Part shown: piece after piece, positions 1-5,691 of the stretch | Layout: the number at the start of each line of letters is the position of its first letter | Numbering within the stretch: the stretch's first letter is position 1 | From: Pseudomonadota bacterium | GTDB taxonomy: Bacteria; Pseudomonadota; Gammaproteobacteria; Pseudomonadales; UBA5518 | Direction: 5' to 3' | Length of the DNA stretch: 5,691 nt | NCBI GenBank assembly: GCA_022705125.1 | Contig: JAKJFB010000186.1 | Span: 401-6,091, forward strand | Program-made: the position numbers and the translations under genes | Notes under the pieces: generated by a model | What the model saw: only the letters and a program-made list of their open reading frames with translations | Databases searched by the model: none | What the model was told of the DNA's origin: nothing

Positions 1-975
1 GGTGGTCTCGACAAGGCCGAGGCGAAGATCCTGGGCGAGGAACTCGCGCGCCTGCAGGCACGCGCGCCGCTCGAGAGCTTCGGGATCTCGATGCTGGGGC
101 CGGCGCTGCTGCGCTATGGCAGCGAGGAGCAGAAGCAGCGCTTCCTGCCGCCGATCGTGCGCGGCGAGATCCGCTGGTGCCAGGGCTACAGCGAACCGAA
201 CGCGGGCTCCGATCTTGCCGGCCTGCAGACCCGGGCCGAGGATCGGGGCGATCACTTCCTCGTCAACGGGCAGAAGGTCTGGACCTCCTACGCCGACCAG
301 GCCGACTGGATCTTCTGCCTGGTGCGCACCGACGTCGAGGCGCCGAAGCACGCCGGCATCAGTTTCCTGCTGTTCGACATGGAGACGCCCGGCGTCAGCA
401 CCCGGCCGATCCGGCTGATCAGCGGCAACTCGCCGTTCTGCGAGACCTTCTTCGACAACGTGCGCGTGCCGAAGGAAAACCTGGTCGGCGAGCTGAACAA
501 GGGCTGGGACATCGCCAAGTACCTGCTGACGCACGAGCGCGAGATGATCAGCGGACTGTTCGGCGTCGGCGCCCCCGGGCAGGCCGCGCCGGCCGGGATC
601 GCGGTGCAGCGCATCGGCCTGCGCGACGGACGCCTCGCCGATGCGGGTCTGCGTCACGATCTGGCGCGCCACTCGATCGATGCCGAGGCATTCCGGCTCA
701 CGCTCGGGCGCGTGCAGGACGAGGCGAAGGCCGGCGTCGGCACCGGCGCGGCATCCTCGCTGCTGAAGTATTACGGCACCGAGCTCAACAAGAAGCGCCA
801 GGAACTGTTGATGGCCATCCACGGCGCCGACGGGCTCGGCTGGGAGGGCGAGCGCTTCGCCGAGGGCTTCGTGCCGCGCAGCTGGCTGCGCAGCAAGGGC
901 AACTCGATCGAGGGCGGGACCTCCGAGATCCAGCTCAACATCATCGCCAGGCGCATCCTCGGCCTGCCCGGCTGA
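1..975 (+). CDS. Acyl-CoA dehydrogenase, catalytic (large) subunit type, 5'-truncated
   Basis: The frame is open from base 1 to TGA at 973-975, giving 324 residues. Family members have about 380-400, so roughly 60-80 N-terminal residues lie outside the window. FAD-dependent alpha,beta-desaturation of an acyl-CoA in the cytoplasm is the expected reaction. Visible landmarks (numbered from base 1) are the FAD/substrate motif GYSEPNAGSD at 62-71, the WTS of the beta-domain at 94-96, and the C-terminal SIEGGTSEIQ, whose Glu304 (codon 910-912) aligns with the catalytic base of MCAD-type enzymes. The usual R-x-x-FG motif after the HER helix (about residue 180) is missing. The QxxGGxG motif is degenerate (IHGADGLGW, from residue 273). 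That pattern resembles the catalytic partner of heteromeric ACADs such as PimC or the FadE28/FadE29 pairs. It is followed after 32 bp by a complementary ACAD, its likely partner. Family assignment is firm; substrate is unknown. Confidence 0.93.
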   Translation, partial: GGLDKAEAKILGEELARLQARAPLESFGISMLGPALLRYGSEEQKQRFLPPIVRGEIRWCQGYSEPNAGSDLAGLQTRAEDRGDHFLVNGQKVWTSYADQADWIFCLVRTDVEAPKHAGISFLLFDMETPGVSTRPIRLISGNSPFCETFFDNVRVPKENLVGELNKGWDIAKYLLTHEREMISGLFGVGAPGQAAPAGIAVQRIGLRDGRLADAGLRHDLARHSIDAEAFRLTLGRVQDEAKAGVGTGAASSLLKYYGTELNKKRQELLMAIHGADGLGWEGERFAEGFVPRSWLRSKGNSIEGGTSEIQLNIIARRILGLPG

Positions 976-996
976 GCACGGCCGGATCGGCGCGCG

Positions 997-1002
997 AAGG
1001 AG
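997..1002 (+). promoter_or_regulatory. Ribosome binding site of the second ACAD
   Basis: AAGGAG ends 5 nt before ATG 1008. It fixes the start of the second acyl-CoA dehydrogenase within the 32-bp gap after the first gene. Confidence 0.75.
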
Positions 1003-1007
1003 CGAAC

Positions 1008-2137
1008 ATGTCCCTGGTCTACAACGACGACGAACGGATGCTCGCCGAGGCCGCGCGCGGTTTCCTGCAGCAGAATGCCTCGCCCGCGGTGCTGCGCGGG
1101 CTGCGCGATACGCGCGACGCCGACGGCTTTTCGCGCGAGCTCTGGCGCGAGATGGCCGCGCTGGGCTGGGCGGGCATGCTGGTGCCGGAAGAATTCGGCG
1201 GACTCGGCTTCGCCCACACCGGTGCCGGCATACTCTGCGAGCAGGCCGGGCGCAGGCTCGCGGCCTCGCCGCTGTTCGCGACTGCGATCCTCGGCGCCAC
1301 GCTGATCCGCGAGGCCGGGACGCAGGCACAGAAACAGGTACTGCTGCCGGCGATCGCCGCGGGGCGACGGCTGTGCGCGCTCGCGCTCGATGAGTCCGCG
1401 CGCCACGACCCGGCGGGTATCGCGTTGGTCGCGCGTGCCAACGGCGATGCTTTCCGGCTCTTGGGCGAGAAGATCCTGGTGCTCGATGGCCACGTCGCCG
1501 ACACGCTCGTCGTGGCCGCGCGCAGCCGTGGCGCGCCCGGCGAGACCCACGGGATCAGCCTGTTCCTGGTCGAGGCCGGCAGCGCGGGGGTTGCCATCGA
1601 GCGCACCGTGATGGTCGACAGCCGCAATGCGGCGATCGTGCGCTTCTGCGACGCGCGCGGCGAGCTGCTCGGCGCGCTGCACCAGGGCTGGAACGCGCTG
1701 GAGCGCACACTCGACATCGGCCGCATCTGCCTGGCGGCGGAAATGCTGGGTGTGGCGGGCGAGGCGCTCGCGCGCACCGTTGATTACCTCAGGAGCGCAA
1801 GCAGTTCGGCCGCATCATCGGCGAGTTCCAGGCGCTGCAGCACCGCGCGGCGCAGCTGTTCTGCGAGCTGGAGCTGGCGCGATCGGCGGTGCTGCGCGCG
1901 CTGCGCGCGATCGACGAGCCCGACACCGCGCTGGCGCCTTTCGCCAGCCTGGCCAAGGTCAAGGCCGGCGACACCGCGATGCTGGCGGTCAACGAGGCCG
2001 TGCAGCTGCACGGGGGAATCGGCATGACCGACGAATTCGAGATCGGCTTCTTCATGAAGCGCGCCGGCGCGTTGCGCCAGATCTTCGGCGACAGCTACTA
2101 CCACACCGATCGCTACGCCGCGCTCAACGGCTACTGA
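1008..2137 (+). pseudogene. Acyl-CoA dehydrogenase, small-subunit type, frameshifted
   Basis: ATG 1008 lies 5 nt after AAGGAG (997-1002). Residues 1-261 read as an ACAD N-terminal and middle domain (for example LGWAGMLVPEEFGGLG at 52-67). After Leu261 (CTC 1788-1790) the frame loses homology and stops at 2025-2027 with a Ser/Arg-rich tail. One frame over, from GAG 1793, the ACAD C-terminus continues: ERKQFGRIIGEF, then QLHGGIGMT (2003-2029), ending at TGA 2135-2137. Restoring one base gives about 376 residues, normal for the family. The TEPxxGSD motif is degenerate (LALDESARHDP, 125-135). IFGDSYYH replaces the IYEGT motif, so Gly (2087-2089) sits where the catalytic Glu should be. It keeps the R-x-FG and QxxGGxG elements that the upstream ACAD lacks, so the two probably form one heteromeric enzyme. 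The break may be a real mutation or a sequencing or assembly error. Intact coding character downstream implies it is recent or artefactual. Confidence 0.88.
1791..1792 (+). other. Frameshift site (one base missing)
   Basis: The sequence reads GAT TAC CTC AG GAG CGC AAG CAG. Two bases (1791-1792) stand where a codon is expected between Leu and the conserved ERKQFG; an AAG or similar codon would restore the frame. There is no homopolymer run here and no X-XXY-YYZ slippery heptamer, so simple indel or error is favoured over programmed frameshifting. Confidence 0.85.
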
Positions 2138-2154
2138 GCGCGGCACGGCACACC

Positions 2155-2159
2155 AGGAG
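2155..2159 (+). promoter_or_regulatory. Ribosome binding site of the ACAD10/11-like gene
   Basis: AGGAG lies 10 nt before ATG 2170. This decides the start: the same frame is open upstream to 1627, but that stretch overlaps the preceding gene out of frame and has no ACAD character. Confidence 0.65.
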
Positions 2160-2169
2160 CGGCACGGGC

Positions 2170-3384
2170 ATGGACATCGGCATCAGCGCGCGCTTGCGAC
2201 CCATCCTCGACGAGGTCAGGGGCTTCATCGACAGCGAGATCCTGCCGCTGGAGCACGAGTTCCTGGCCGGAATCGACACGGGCGATCGCTGGGCCTTCAC
2301 GCCGCGCCAGATCGAGATCCTCGAGGGATTGAAGGCCAGGGCGCGCTCGCGCGGGCTGTGGAACTTCTTCCTCACGGAGCACGACGGGGGCCACGGGCTC
2401 ACGACCGTGGAGTACGCCTACATCGCCGAGGAAACCGGCAAGTCGCACCTGGCGCCGGAGGTGTTCAACTGCAGCGCGCCGGACACCGGCAACATGGAAG
2501 TGCTTTACCACTTCGGCAGCGCGGCGCAGAAAGCGCGCTGGCTGACGCCGTTGCTGGCGGGCGAGATCCGCTCGGCCTACGTGATGACCGAACCCGACAG
2601 CGCCTCGTCGGACGCGACCAACATCAGCATGAGCGCGGTGCCCGATGGCGACGAATGGGTGCTGAACGGCGAGAAGATCTGGATATCGGGCGCCGGCGAT
2701 CCGCGTTGCCGGATCCTCATCGTGATGGTGAAGAGCAGCCCCGGGGCGCCGCGCCACGCGCAGCACTCGCAGATCCTGGTGCCCATGGACACGCCGGGCG
2801 TCGAGGTACTGCGCCCGATGATGGTTTTCGCCACGGACGATGCGCCCCACGGCCACATGCACATGCGTTTCACCGACGTGCGCGTGCCGAAGGCCAACAT
2901 CATCGCCGGCGAGGGGCGCGGCTTCGAGGTCGCGCAGGGCCGCCTCGGGCCGGGGCGCATCCACCACTGCATGCGCGCGATCGGAATGGCCGAGAAGGCG
3001 CTGGAACTGATGTGCCGGCGCGGGCTCTCGCGCACGGCCTTCGGCAAGCCGCTGGTGAAGCTCGGCGGCAACTACGACATCATCGCCAACGCGCGCATGG
3101 ACATCGAGATGGCGCGGTTGCTGTGCCTGAAGACCGCGTGGAACATGGACACCGAGGGCGTGCAGCAGTCGCAGCACTGGATCTCGATGATCAAGACCGT
3201 CGCTCCCACGGTGGCGCTGAAGGTCATCGACGAGGCGATCCAGATGCACGGCGGGCTGGGCATCTCGCAGGACACGCCGCTCGCGGGCATGTACATGGGC
3301 GCGCGCACGCTGCGCTTCGCCGACGGGCCCGACGCGGTGCACCGCATGGTGGTGGCGCGGCGCGAGCTCGCGCGCTTTCGCTGA
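2170..3384 (+). CDS. Acyl-CoA dehydrogenase, ACAD10/11-like
   Basis: Complete 404-residue FAD-dependent dehydrogenase. The N-terminal helical domain ends in the clade-typical stretch GLWNFFL (62-68) and APEVFNCSAPDTGNMEVL (95-112). The FAD motif is MTEPDSASSDATN (139-151), with WISGAG at 171-176. The C-terminal domain has GRIHHCMRAIGMAE (262-275), R-x-x-FGKPL (288-295, FAD contact) and QMHGGLGIS (358-366). The catalytic-base region reads RFADGPDAVH (382-391), so Asp385 takes the position of the MCAD Glu. RFADGPD-VH is typical of ACAD10/11-type proteins. Human ACAD10/11 and the bacterial levulinate enzyme LvaC act on 4-hydroxyacyl-CoAs by way of a phosphorylated intermediate made by an APH-type kinase domain or protein, but none is visible here. 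It may equally be an ordinary acyl-CoA dehydrogenase in the same pathway as its neighbours. It starts 32 bp after the second ACAD and precedes the MaoC gene by 30 bp. Family is sure, substrate is not. Confidence 0.95.
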   Translation: MDIGISARLRPILDEVRGFIDSEILPLEHEFLAGIDTGDRWAFTPRQIEILEGLKARARSRGLWNFFLTEHDGGHGLTTVEYAYIAEETGKSHLAPEVFNCSAPDTGNMEVLYHFGSAAQKARWLTPLLAGEIRSAYVMTEPDSASSDATNISMSAVPDGDEWVLNGEKIWISGAGDPRCRILIVMVKSSPGAPRHAQHSQILVPMDTPGVEVLRPMMVFATDDAPHGHMHMRFTDVRVPKANIIAGEGRGFEVAQGRLGPGRIHHCMRAIGMAEKALELMCRRGLSRTAFGKPLVKLGGNYDIIANARMDIEMARLLCLKTAWNMDTEGVQQSQHWISMIKTVAPTVALKVIDEAIQMHGGLGISQDTPLAGMYMGARTLRFADGPDAVHRMVVARRELARFR

Positions 3385-3400
3385 TCGAATTCGACACGAC

Positions 3401-3407
3401 AGAGGAG
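3401..3407 (+). promoter_or_regulatory. Ribosome binding site of the MaoC-like gene
   Basis: AGAGGAG ends 7 nt before ATG 3415. The ideal spacing favours ATG 3415 over the in-frame ATG at 3427 (Met5). Confidence 0.75.
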
Positions 3408-3414
3408 TTTCGAC

Positions 3415-3879
3415 ATGGCAGTGACGATGAACAAGGACAACGTGCGTTCGTTGATCGGCAGCGAACTCGGCGTCTCCGACTGGATCCGCATCGAGCAGGC
3501 GCGCGTGAACGCCTTCGCCGACACCACCGAGGACCACCAGTTCATCCACGTCGACCCCGAGCGCGCGGCGGCCACGCCCTTCGGCGGCACCATCGCGCAC
3601 GGCTTTCTCACGCTGTCGCTGCTGCCGCGCATGATGGAGGACATCGGCGGCGGCATGCAGGACGCGGTGATGGGCCTCAACTACGGCTTCGACAAGATCC
3701 GCTTCCTCGCGCCGGTGAAGGTGAACAGCCGGGTACGGACGCGCGCGAAACTGCTCGACGTGCAGGAAAAGGTGCCGAACCAGTTCCTGGTCAAGCAGGA
3801 GATCACGGTCGAGATCGAGAACGAGAGCAAGCCGGCGCTGATCGCCGAATGGCTCACGATGGTGATGGTACGCCCGTAG
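3415..3879 (+). CDS. MaoC/NodN-like (R)-specific enoyl-CoA hydratase
   Basis: A 154-residue single-hotdog protein. It is expected to hydrate trans-2-enoyl-CoA to (3R)-hydroxyacyl-CoA, usually as a homodimer in the cytoplasm. The hydratase-2 motif is clear: FADTTEDHQFIHVDPERAA (34-52), with Asp40 and His45 five residues apart as in the Asp/His dyad of PhaJ. The FGGTIAHGFLTLSLLP segment (56-71) forms the conserved substrate-binding region. LNYGFDKIRFLAPV (88-101) is the later conserved strand of the NodN/HtdZ branch; the whole protein strongly recalls mycobacterial HtdZ (Rv0130). Length is normal for that branch and no second hotdog is present, unlike eukaryotic hydratase 2. It lies between a dehydrogenase and an (R)-type hydroxyacyl-CoA dehydrogenase gene, which suits the hydration step of the same cycle. 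NodN homologues are not all characterised, so the exact substrate is open. Confidence 0.93.
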   Translation: MAVTMNKDNVRSLIGSELGVSDWIRIEQARVNAFADTTEDHQFIHVDPERAAATPFGGTIAHGFLTLSLLPRMMEDIGGGMQDAVMGLNYGFDKIRFLAPVKVNSRVRTRAKLLDVQEKVPNQFLVKQEITVEIENESKPALIAEWLTMVMVRP

Positions 3880-3972
3880 GCCCGCATGCCTGTGGGCAGG
3901 CAGTTGGTGCATACGGCTAAGATGTGTGCGAGCCCGCCAGCGCGATAACTGACAAGACGCCAGGAGAGAGAC
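3880..3972 (+). other. 93-bp intergenic region with small inverted repeat
   Basis: The longest gap in the window. A perfect 6-bp inverted repeat, TGCCTG (3887-3892) and CAGGCA (3897-3902) around TGGG, lies just after the MaoC stop. A competing imperfect pairing joins CCGCATGC (3882-3889) with GCATACGG (3909-3916), 7 of 8 bases. No T-tract follows, so it is not a standard Rho-independent terminator. TAAGAT at 3918-3923 resembles a -10 box but has no -35 partner at proper distance. It may be a weak mRNA-processing or stability element, or chance. Confidence 0.3.
3962..3966 (+). promoter_or_regulatory. Ribosome binding site of the SDR gene
   Basis: AGGAG ends 6 nt before ATG 3973 and selects that start. 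Confidence 0.75.
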
Positions 3973-4890
3973 ATGGACATCCGTTACGACGGCAAGGTCG
4001 CGATAGTGACCGGCGCGGGCGCCGGGATCGGGCGCGCGCACGCGCTGGGTCTCGCGGCGCGCGGCGCGAAGGTGGTGGTCAACGATCTCGGCGGGGCGCG
4101 CGACGGCAGCGGGCGCTCCAGCGCCGCGGCCGATAGCGTGGCAGCGGAAATCCGCGCCGCCGGCGGCGAGGCGATCACCAACGGCGCCAACGTGGCCGAC
4201 TGGGCCGAGGTGCAGGCGATGGTGCGCCAGGCCATGGATGCCTGGGGCCGCGTCGACATCCTGGTGAACAACGCCGGCATACTGCGCGACAAGAGCTTCT
4301 CGAAGATGGAGATCGGGGACTTCCGCGCCGTCGTCGACGTGCACCTGATGGGCACGGTTCACTGCACCCGGGCCGTATGGGAGATCATGCGCGCGCAGCA
4401 GTACGGGCGCATCGTGATGACCACCTCCTCCAGCGGGCTCTACGGCAATTTCGGGCAGGGCAACTATGGCGCGGCGAAAATGGCCGTGGTCGGGCTCATG
4501 AACACGCTGGTGCAGGAAGGCGAGAAATACGGCATCCGCGTCAACGCGGTCGCCCCGGCAGCGGGCACGCGCATGACCGAGGGGCTGATGGATCAGCGCG
4601 CCTTCGAACTGCTGACGCCCGAGGCCGTGACCGCCGGCGTGCTGCTGCTCTGCGCCGAGCAGGCGCCCAACCGCATGATCCTGGCGGCCGGTGCCGGCGG
4701 TTACGCGAGCGTCCATATTTACGAAACCCCCGGCATCTATCTGGCGCCGGAGGCGCAGACACCGGAAAATGTGCTGGCAGGGCTCGCCGCCATCGAGAAT
4801 CGCGACGGCGAACAGGAGTTCACGCAGGGTTTCCAGCAGAGTTTGAAGTTCGTGGGCGCAGCCGCCAAGGCGCTGGGCATCGAGCTTTGA
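3973..4890 (+). CDS. SDR dehydrogenase, MFE-2-like (3R)-hydroxyacyl-CoA dehydrogenase
   Basis: Complete 305-residue classical short-chain dehydrogenase/reductase with an extended C-terminus. The Rossmann glycine motif is TGAGAGIG (13-20). Asp38 of NDLGG at the end of the second strand suggests NAD over NADP. NNAG is at 99-102. The catalytic set is Ser152, Tyr165 and Lys169 within the segment from SSSGLYGNFGQG through NYGAAK. The DLGG sequence, the SGLYGNFGQGNY-x-AAK block and the extra roughly 60 residues after the core match the dehydrogenase domain of peroxisomal multifunctional enzyme 2 (HSD17B4) and its bacterial relatives, rather than FabG (about 245 residues). The expected reaction is NAD-dependent oxidation of (3R)-hydroxyacyl-CoA to 3-ketoacyl-CoA, following the upstream MaoC hydratase and feeding the thiolase 67 bp downstream. 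A hydroxysteroid dehydrogenase role is an alternative. Confidence 0.93.
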   Translation: MDIRYDGKVAIVTGAGAGIGRAHALGLAARGAKVVVNDLGGARDGSGRSSAAADSVAAEIRAAGGEAITNGANVADWAEVQAMVRQAMDAWGRVDILVNNAGILRDKSFSKMEIGDFRAVVDVHLMGTVHCTRAVWEIMRAQQYGRIVMTTSSSGLYGNFGQGNYGAAKMAVVGLMNTLVQEGEKYGIRVNAVAPAAGTRMTEGLMDQRAFELLTPEAVTAGVLLLCAEQAPNRMILAAGAGGYASVHIYETPGIYLAPEAQTPENVLAGLAAIENRDGEQEFTQGFQQSLKFVGAAAKALGIEL

Positions 4891-4895
4891 TGCCC

Positions 4896-4925
4896 GCCGC
4901 CGCTCCCTCGCGCTGGTGCGGCGGC
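4896..4925 (+). other. Intercistronic GC-rich inverted repeat
   Basis: GCCGCCGC (4896-4903) and GCGGCGGC (4918-4925) form a perfect 8-bp stem with a 14-nt loop, 5 nt after the SDR stop. The downstream sequence CAGATCCTTAC has no T-run, so termination is doubtful. A role in transcript stability or attenuation between the SDR and thiolase is possible; in such GC-rich DNA, chance is also plausible. Confidence 0.35.
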
Positions 4926-4942
4926 AGATCCTTACAACGCGC

Positions 4943-4947
4943 AGGAG
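4943..4947 (+). promoter_or_regulatory. Ribosome binding site of the thiolase gene
   Basis: AGGAG lies 10 nt before ATG 4958. A second AGGAA (4952-4956) is too close to the start to serve, so the first is preferred. Confidence 0.65.
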
Positions 4948-4957
4948 AGTCAGGAAA

Positions 4958-5691
4958 ATGTCAGACGCAGTCATCGTATCCACCGCCCGCACGCCGATCG
5001 GCAAGGCCTATCGCGGCCTGTTCAACAACACCGAGGCGCCCACGATGGGGGGGCTCGCGATCCGCGCCGCCGTCGAGCGCGCGGGCGTGGACCCGGCCGA
5101 GATCGACGACGTGATCATGGGTTGCGCGATGCCGCAGGGCACCACCAGCCTGAACATCGGGCGCATGGCCGCCCTGGCCGCCGGCCTGCCGGTCACGGTG
5201 AGCGGCATGACCATGGACCGCCAGTGCTCCTCGGGCCTGATGGCGATCGCCACGGCCGCCAAGCAGATCCTGCACGACGGCATGCGCGTCGCGGTGGGCG
5301 GCGGACTGGAGCAGATCAGCCTGGTGCAGAACGAGCACCAGAACGTGTACCGCCGCATAGACCCGAAACTGAAGGCGCTGCACGAGCACATCTACATGCC
5401 GATGCTGCATACCGCCGAAGTGGTGGCCAAGCGCTACGGCGTCACGCGCGAGCAGCAGGATGAGTACTCGCTGCAGAGCCAGCAGCGCACCGCCGCCGCG
5501 CAGGCGGCCGGCCTGTTCGCCGACGAGATCATCCCGGTGACGGCCTCGGTGGAGATGAAGGACAAGGCCACCGGCGAGATCAGCCACAAGGACGTGACGC
5601 TTGCGCTCGACGAAGGCAACCGCGCCGACACGAAGCTCGAGGGGCTCGCCAGCCTGAAGACGATCGTCGAGGGTGGCTGCATCACGGCGGG
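4958..5691 (+). CDS. Thiolase (acetyl-CoA C-acyltransferase), 3'-truncated
   Basis: The frame opens at ATG 4958 and runs past the end of the window, with 244 residues visible of a usual 390-400. Thiolases cleave 3-ketoacyl-CoA with CoA to acetyl-CoA (or propionyl-CoA) and a shortened acyl-CoA, or run the reverse condensation. Landmarks are the N-terminal VIVSTARTPIGKAYRG (5-20), the nucleophile Cys90 in MDRQCSSGLMAI (86-97), GGGLEQISLVQNEH in the region where thiolases have GG-x-E-x-MS, the MLHTAEVVAKRYG segment, and the pre-C-domain NRADTKLEGLASLK. The catalytic His and the second Cys (GHP and CxGGG) lie beyond the window and cannot be checked. As last gene of the visible cluster it would close the beta-oxidation cycle started by the upstream ACADs. 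Degradative use fits the context better than biosynthetic acetoacetyl-CoA synthesis. It cannot be assigned to FadA, PhaA or an SCP2-type subgroup with certainty. Confidence 0.93.
   Translation, partial: MSDAVIVSTARTPIGKAYRGLFNNTEAPTMGGLAIRAAVERAGVDPAEIDDVIMGCAMPQGTTSLNIGRMAALAAGLPVTVSGMTMDRQCSSGLMAIATAAKQILHDGMRVAVGGGLEQISLVQNEHQNVYRRIDPKLKALHEHIYMPMLHTAEVVAKRYGVTREQQDEYSLQSQQRTAAAQAAGLFADEIIPVTASVEMKDKATGEISHKDVTLALDEGNRADTKLEGLASLKTIVEGGCITA

Noticed and set aside
1785..1800. Programmed ribosomal frameshift in the second ACAD
   Set aside because: An AGGAG-like string is present (1791-1795), but it lies at the shift point itself and there is no slippery heptamer or shift-prone stop codon as in prfB or dnaX. 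ACADs are not known to use recoding. A simple indel or sequencing error explains it better.
177..2027. 616-codon + strand frame spanning the first and second ACAD genes
   Set aside because: Up to 1007 it is an out-of-frame shadow of the first ACAD; only 1008-1790 is true coding sequence, and after the frameshift it is shadow again. It is not a fusion protein.
1627..2169. Upstream extension of the third ACAD frame
   Set aside because: It overlaps the second ACAD out of frame, is Arg/Ser/Ala-rich with no homology, and ATG 2170 has its own ribosome binding site and starts at the normal N-terminus.
3880..3902. Rho-independent terminator after the MaoC gene
   Set aside because: The stem is only 6 bp and is followed by GTTGGTGC, not a T-run.
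3904..3923. Possible promoter (TTGGTG and TAAGAT) upstream of the SDR gene
   Set aside because: The two boxes are only 8 nt apart instead of about 17, and no other -35-like hexamer stands at a proper distance from TAAGAT.
2131..5004. Very long antisense open frame (957 codons, minus strand) across four genes
   Set aside because: The translated product is rich in His, Arg, Ala and Val and shows no recognisable domain. In very GC-rich genes the codons TTA, CTA and TCA are rare, so antisense frames stay open by chance. The + strand genes here are unambiguous.
1..5691. Mobile element, CRISPR array, tRNA or rRNA genes, or a defence system
   Set aside because: No transposase or integrase motifs, no spaced direct repeats and no RNA gene signatures were seen. 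Almost all of the window is accounted for by six lipid-catabolism genes.

Overview
The window is a single same-strand block of lipid-catabolism genes in very GC-rich DNA (third codon positions are almost all G or C). Tight gene packing, strong AGGAG-type ribosome binding sites before each start whose upstream sequence is present, and the protein families suggest a high-GC bacterium, most likely a proteobacterium. The sequence alone does not fix the taxon, and an actinobacterial or metagenomic origin is not excluded.

Layout, all on the + strand: (1) 1-975, C-terminal part of an acyl-CoA dehydrogenase (ACAD) that keeps the catalytic Glu; (2) 1008-2137, a second ACAD resembling the non-catalytic subunit of heteromeric ACADs, broken by a one-base frameshift at about 1791; (3) 2170-3384, a complete ACAD10/11-like dehydrogenase; (4) 3415-3879, a single-hotdog MaoC/NodN-type (R)-specific enoyl-CoA hydratase; (5) 3973-4890, an MFE-2-like short-chain dehydrogenase, a candidate (3R)-hydroxyacyl-CoA dehydrogenase; (6) 4958-5691, the N-terminal 244 residues of a thiolase that runs off the window. 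Gaps are 30-32 bp between genes 1-4, 93 bp before the SDR and 67 bp before the thiolase. The last two gaps hold small inverted repeats. No convincing promoter or T-tailed terminator is seen, so the window looks like the middle of a longer operon.

Together the genes encode every step of one beta-oxidation cycle: FAD-dependent alpha,beta-desaturation (genes 1+2 and/or 3), hydration (MaoC), oxidation of the 3-hydroxyl (SDR) and thiolytic cleavage (thiolase). The hydratase and dehydrogenase are of the types used in the (R)-3-hydroxyacyl-CoA route, as in peroxisomal multifunctional enzyme 2, not the FadB-type (S)-route. Heteromeric ACADs with such partners are known from degradation of bulky substrates such as steroid side chains, and of dicarboxylates, but the substrate here cannot be read from the sequence. 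No acyl-CoA synthetase, regulator or transporter lies in the window.

The most notable points are the reciprocal loss of active-site motifs between the first two ACADs, the frameshift that removes the FAD-binding half of the second one, and the presence of a third ACAD of a different clade with Asp in place of the catalytic Glu. I found no mobile element, CRISPR array, RNA gene or clearly novel system.
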